From: Rhodospirillaceae bacterium bin65
Lineage (GTDB): Bacteria > Pseudomonadota > Alphaproteobacteria > Bin65
Direction: 5' to 3'
NCBI GenBank assembly: GCA_002238725.1
Contig: MPMX01000009.1
Span: forward strand, 36,793 to 100,792
DNA length: 64,000 nt
Part shown: positions 62,031 through 64,000 of the stretch, one piece after another
How the letters are laid out: the number at the start of each line of letters is the position of its first letter
How positions within the stretch are numbered: position 1 is the stretch's first letter
Notes under the pieces: generated by a model
Database searches by the model: none
What the model saw: only the letters and a program-made list of their open reading frames with translations
Told to the model about the DNA's origin: nothing
Made by a program: the position numbers and the translations under genes

Positions 62031-62836
62031 TTTTGCTTATATACCAGTGCATTACGATGTTTCACGTCTCACCTGTGCAGGAAACATTCAGCTCATCCGC
62101 AATCGTACCGTAAGCGGATTTCGCTCAACTCCGGGTCCAGCGCATCGTGGGCGCGTCCTGTCGTTCCCAATCTCCCGCATGTCTCGCCTGAAGCAATCCT
62201 GCACATGCCGCGTCAGCACCTTGCGCGTCGTGAAGTGGGTCAGGGAACGGTACGAGGTTGCAGGCCACGGTATCAAGCTGTCGGCTCCGGGCGCACACAA
62301 TTTTTCCAGAGTGGGCCAAATTCTCCGAGAACACGGGCGCCAGTGGTAGCACGCCGCAAGCGCAGCGGGAACACGTTCGCGGCAACCCGGGCGCAGCCTC
62401 GCGCAGCGCTGTCATGCGCTCTGGCAGACCCGGCGTATTGCCGCCCGGCGGCGTGTGGCCTCCGGTGAGAGCGCGCATGCTTTCTGACGGAATCCGCCGA
62501 CGCGCCGCGCGAGCCGCGCGTGCGGCAGGCCGATCCACCGCAAGTGCCGCGATCTTGCGTCCCGTAATCCTCACGATAATGACCGAAATTCACACGATTG
62601 AATCATTGCTTTTGCGATGACTGTTGCCTTATCTCCGCGTCTGCTTCACAATTGCAGCGTGGTCGCCGGTGCGAAGACGTGGAGAGTGTGCCATGCCGAA
62701 TACGGAGAGAAAGATGTCCAGTACGTTCTCTATCGCGGCGTCCGCCGCCGCGGACGGGATATCATCGGATAGGAGCGTGGCGTCTTCGCCGCCCGCCGCC
62801 GGAACTGCCGGCCGGGACGCGAACCGACACTCTCCC
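62031..62836. other. Gene-poor stretch upstream of hyuA and the heptamer repeat
   Basis: About 800 bp with no supported gene. Several open frames exist on both strands, but none shows a recognisable family. The first 250 bp are less GC-rich than the neighbours. A short frame with ATG at 62693 and GGAGAG upstream runs through the heptamer repeat (listed separately). Confidence 0.4.
62036..62046 (-). promoter_or_regulatory. Extended -10 box just upstream of hyuA
   Basis: On the minus strand TGG TATATA is an extended -10; a start site about 7 bases downstream would fall at the hyuA start codon. No Shine-Dalgarno is seen between the box and the ATG. A -35-like GTGAAA lies about 18 bp upstream. 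Confidence 0.35.
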
Positions 62837-62869
62837 TTGACATCGGCCCGCGATACGCGCGTGTATAAT
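62837..62869 (+). promoter_or_regulatory. Sigma70-type promoter elements before the heptamer repeat
   Basis: A perfect -35 TTGACA (62837-62842) and a perfect -10 TATAAT (62864-62869) are separated by 21 bp, longer than the usual 17. Transcription would start near 62876, right at the first repeat unit. Confidence 0.5.
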
Positions 62870-62873
62870 AGAG

Positions 62874-62999
62874 CCAGCGGCCAGCGGCCAGCGGCCAGCG
62901 GCCAGCGGCCAGCGGCCAGCGGCCAGCGGCCAGCGGCCAGCGGCCAGCGGCCAGCGGCCAGCGGCCAGCGGCCAGCGGCCAGCGGCCAGCGGCCAGCGG
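62874..62999 (+). repeat. (CCAGCGG)18 heptanucleotide simple-sequence repeat
   Basis: Eighteen perfect tandem copies of CCAGCGG, followed by one C and the ATG of the next gene. The 7-bp unit is not a multiple of three. Confidence 0.97.
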
Positions 63000-63000
63000 C

Positions 63001-63966
63001 ATGACGTGCGCCCGGCGCGAGGCCGGCGCGCGCAGACCGGCTCCCTCCACATCGGCAGAGTCCCCGCGCTGGCCTGAGCCGCGCCCCGGGCGCGCCCGCG
63101 CCCGCCTCTCCCTCCTCCCCGTCCTCGCGCTGCTGCTCGGCGCGCTTTCCCTGTTCGCCGCCGCGCCCGTCCAGGCTCAGACCACCGTGTGGTCGGGCAC
63201 CCTGACGGCGAAGGCCGACGTGGTTTTTGGGGGTGGGCTTGGTTGTGACGCTTCCACAACGGGAGCGCTGTGCTCAGATACGGCCATTCTCACCGATAAC
63301 GACTTCACCTACGACGGCACGACTTACACGATTAGCATCGCTTATTTGGCAGATAGTGCGGAGCTGAGCATTTCATTTACTGCTTCGGCTGCCAGCCTCG
63401 TTGCAGCTGACCTGACGCTCAAGGTCGGCAGCAATGAATATGAACTCAGCGACGCAAACAACAGCAACGTTACGACCATTAAGTGGATCAAATCCGGGCT
63501 GCTCTGGAAAACCGACGAGACGATTGAGCTGCAACTGATCGACAAGGAGCGGCTGACCGGGCTGGAGATCAAGTACGGCGACCAGAGGCTGGGGATCGGG
63601 CCGTACGGAGATCTGGGCCCTTCGGACGACCGCCGCCCCCGCTACGTGGCGGCGAGTCCCACCATGAAGAGCGTGACCCTGACGCCGACCTGGGGGAGCG
63701 CGAACATCGCTTCGGTCACCGCGACGGTCTACTACTACATGCCCGGGGAAGACGGAACGCCTTTTGGCTGGGCCGGCAGCGGCGATAGCCAGACGTTGTC
63801 CCTGTATTCCCGCCTGGGGACCCCGGGCTATCCCCGGATCACGCTGTCTGTCCTTGGGAGCGGTACACACACCTACCAGATCTACTTCCAGAGCAACGGC
63901 CGGTGGGAGTTTCACAACAACAACCTGCTGAAGCGGCTTGGCCTCACGGTCCCGCAAGGGCAATAA
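63001..63966 (+). CDS. Secreted protein with beta-rich repeat-like module
   Basis: 321-residue protein of unknown function. A 40-residue basic N-terminal stretch precedes a signal peptide (LLPVLALLLGALSLFAAAPV, cleavage near AQA). The mature part begins with a module containing two Cys (GLGCDASTTGALCSD), then TAILTDNDFTYDGTTYTISI and LTLKVGSNEYELSDANN, a pattern I have seen in secreted FnIII/adhesin-like proteins. The C-terminal half (YVAASPTMKSVTLTPTWGSA and further beta segments) is not assigned. No Shine-Dalgarno precedes the ATG because the heptamer repeat runs up to it. The stop is 12 bp before the next start, so the two are co-transcribed. Confidence 0.65.
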   Translation: MTCARREAGARRPAPSTSAESPRWPEPRPGRARARLSLLPVLALLLGALSLFAAAPVQAQTTVWSGTLTAKADVVFGGGLGCDASTTGALCSDTAILTDNDFTYDGTTYTISIAYLADSAELSISFTASAASLVAADLTLKVGSNEYELSDANNSNVTTIKWIKSGLLWKTDETIELQLIDKERLTGLEIKYGDQRLGIGPYGDLGPSDDRRPRYVAASPTMKSVTLTPTWGSANIASVTATVYYYMPGEDGTPFGWAGSGDSQTLSLYSRLGTPGYPRITLSVLGSGTHTYQIYFQSNGRWEFHNNNLLKRLGLTVPQGQ

Positions 63967-63978
63967 GGAGTATTCCCG

Positions 63979-64000
63979 ATGAAGAAGCTTGCCCGGATTG
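63979..64000 (+). CDS. Start of a further gene (cut by the window end)
   Basis: ATG followed by AAG AAG CTT GCC CGG ATT (MKKLARI), with a strong AAGGAG Shine-Dalgarno 8 bases upstream. A Lys-rich start suggests a signal peptide. Function unknown. Confidence 0.7.

Larger units (their letters stand above)
62693..63004 (+). other. Upstream open frame reading through the heptamer repeat
   Basis: 103 codons from an ATG with GGAGAG 8 bases upstream. After about 60 unassigned residues it reads through the repeat as ASGQRPA units and stops at TGA 63002-63004, which overlaps the ATG of the next gene (ATGA). It could be a leader peptide; there is no family match, so it may be a chance frame. Confidence 0.2.

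Noticed and set aside
60261..62468. Plus-strand open frame of 735 codons opposite hyuA
   Set aside because: Antisense of hyuA with no recognisable domain; the part beyond hyuA (62031-62468) also has no family match.
62125..62574. Minus-strand open frame of 149 codons considered as a regulator or transposase remnant
   Set aside because: No helix-turn-helix or catalytic motif could be recognised.
62874..62999. Heptamer array considered as a CRISPR array
   Set aside because: Units are 7 bp with no spacers between them, so it is a simple-sequence repeat.

Overview
The window is GC-rich (well above 60% by eye), densely coded DNA. Its content (many TRAP and ABC uptake systems, HyuA/HyuB hydantoinase subunits, CoxL- and HpaB-type oxidoreductases, DUF2848, DUF169, a VC_2705-type symporter with its DUF4212 partner) suggests a free-living or host-associated, nutritionally versatile alphaproteobacterium, probably Rhodospirillales-like. 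That placement is inferred from gene families. No rRNA, tRNA, CRISPR array or complete insertion sequence was recognised.

Layout: (1) 1-4487: a leftward operon DUF2848 - cupin - 4-hydroxyphenylacetate hydroxylase (cut by the window edge), divergent from an orphan molybdopterin (CoxL-type) subunit. (2) 4504-6901: a Fic-fold regulator with a degenerate active site and a phased operator array upstream, then a GPP34/GOLPH3-family protein. (3) 7234-17988: a compact bacterial microcompartment (BMC) locus: TauD-type dioxygenase, CoA-acylating aldehyde dehydrogenase, two BMC-T, one BMC-P and one BMC-H shell protein, and a SnoaL/EutQ-like fusion. It is followed by a GlxA/AraC regulator, a complete TRAP transporter and a nitrilase/amidase. 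It lacks the signature enzymes of the classic Pdu, Eut and glycyl-radical types and is the most interesting system here. (4) 18016-25263: exonuclease-CBS-DUF294 signalling protein, a sodium/solute symporter pair, DUF169 and an EamA exporter.

(5) 25561-36806: OmpA-like protein and companion, thiD-glmM-folP, DadA-RidA, a thiolase, and a four-gene branched-chain-type ABC transporter (LivGFHM) without a binding protein. (6) 36807-37846: a repeat-rich convergent intergenic region. (7) 37847-40683: a ring-cleavage/glyoxalase-fold protein followed by a large soluble reductive dehalogenase. (8) 40953-49125: a thioesterase, and a leftward operon running AI-2E permease - ABC ATPase - binding protein - two permeases - two alpha/beta hydrolases - ChaC. 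(9) 49465-53034: orphan TRAP binding protein, KamA-like radical SAM aminomutase, hydantoin/Asp-Glu racemase. (10) 53035-57608: nested inverted-repeat elements, a Slam-type outer-membrane protein and its probable surface lipoprotein client. (11) 58080-62030: HyuA/HyuB. (12) 62031-64000: a gene-poor stretch ending in a promoter, an 18-copy heptanucleotide repeat and a secreted protein, then the start of one more gene.

How the genes may work together: in the BMC locus the dioxygenase could make an aldehyde (as TauD does from taurine), which the acylating dehydrogenase would convert to an acyl-CoA inside a shell, with the TRAP system and nitrilase supplying substrate. This is inference from gene order. 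DadA with RidA, the VOC protein with the dehalogenase, and the Slam protein with its lipoprotein are other likely functional pairs. Two intergenic regions share a 10-bp-period TGTCATG repeat beside palindromic elements, an unexplained genomic feature.
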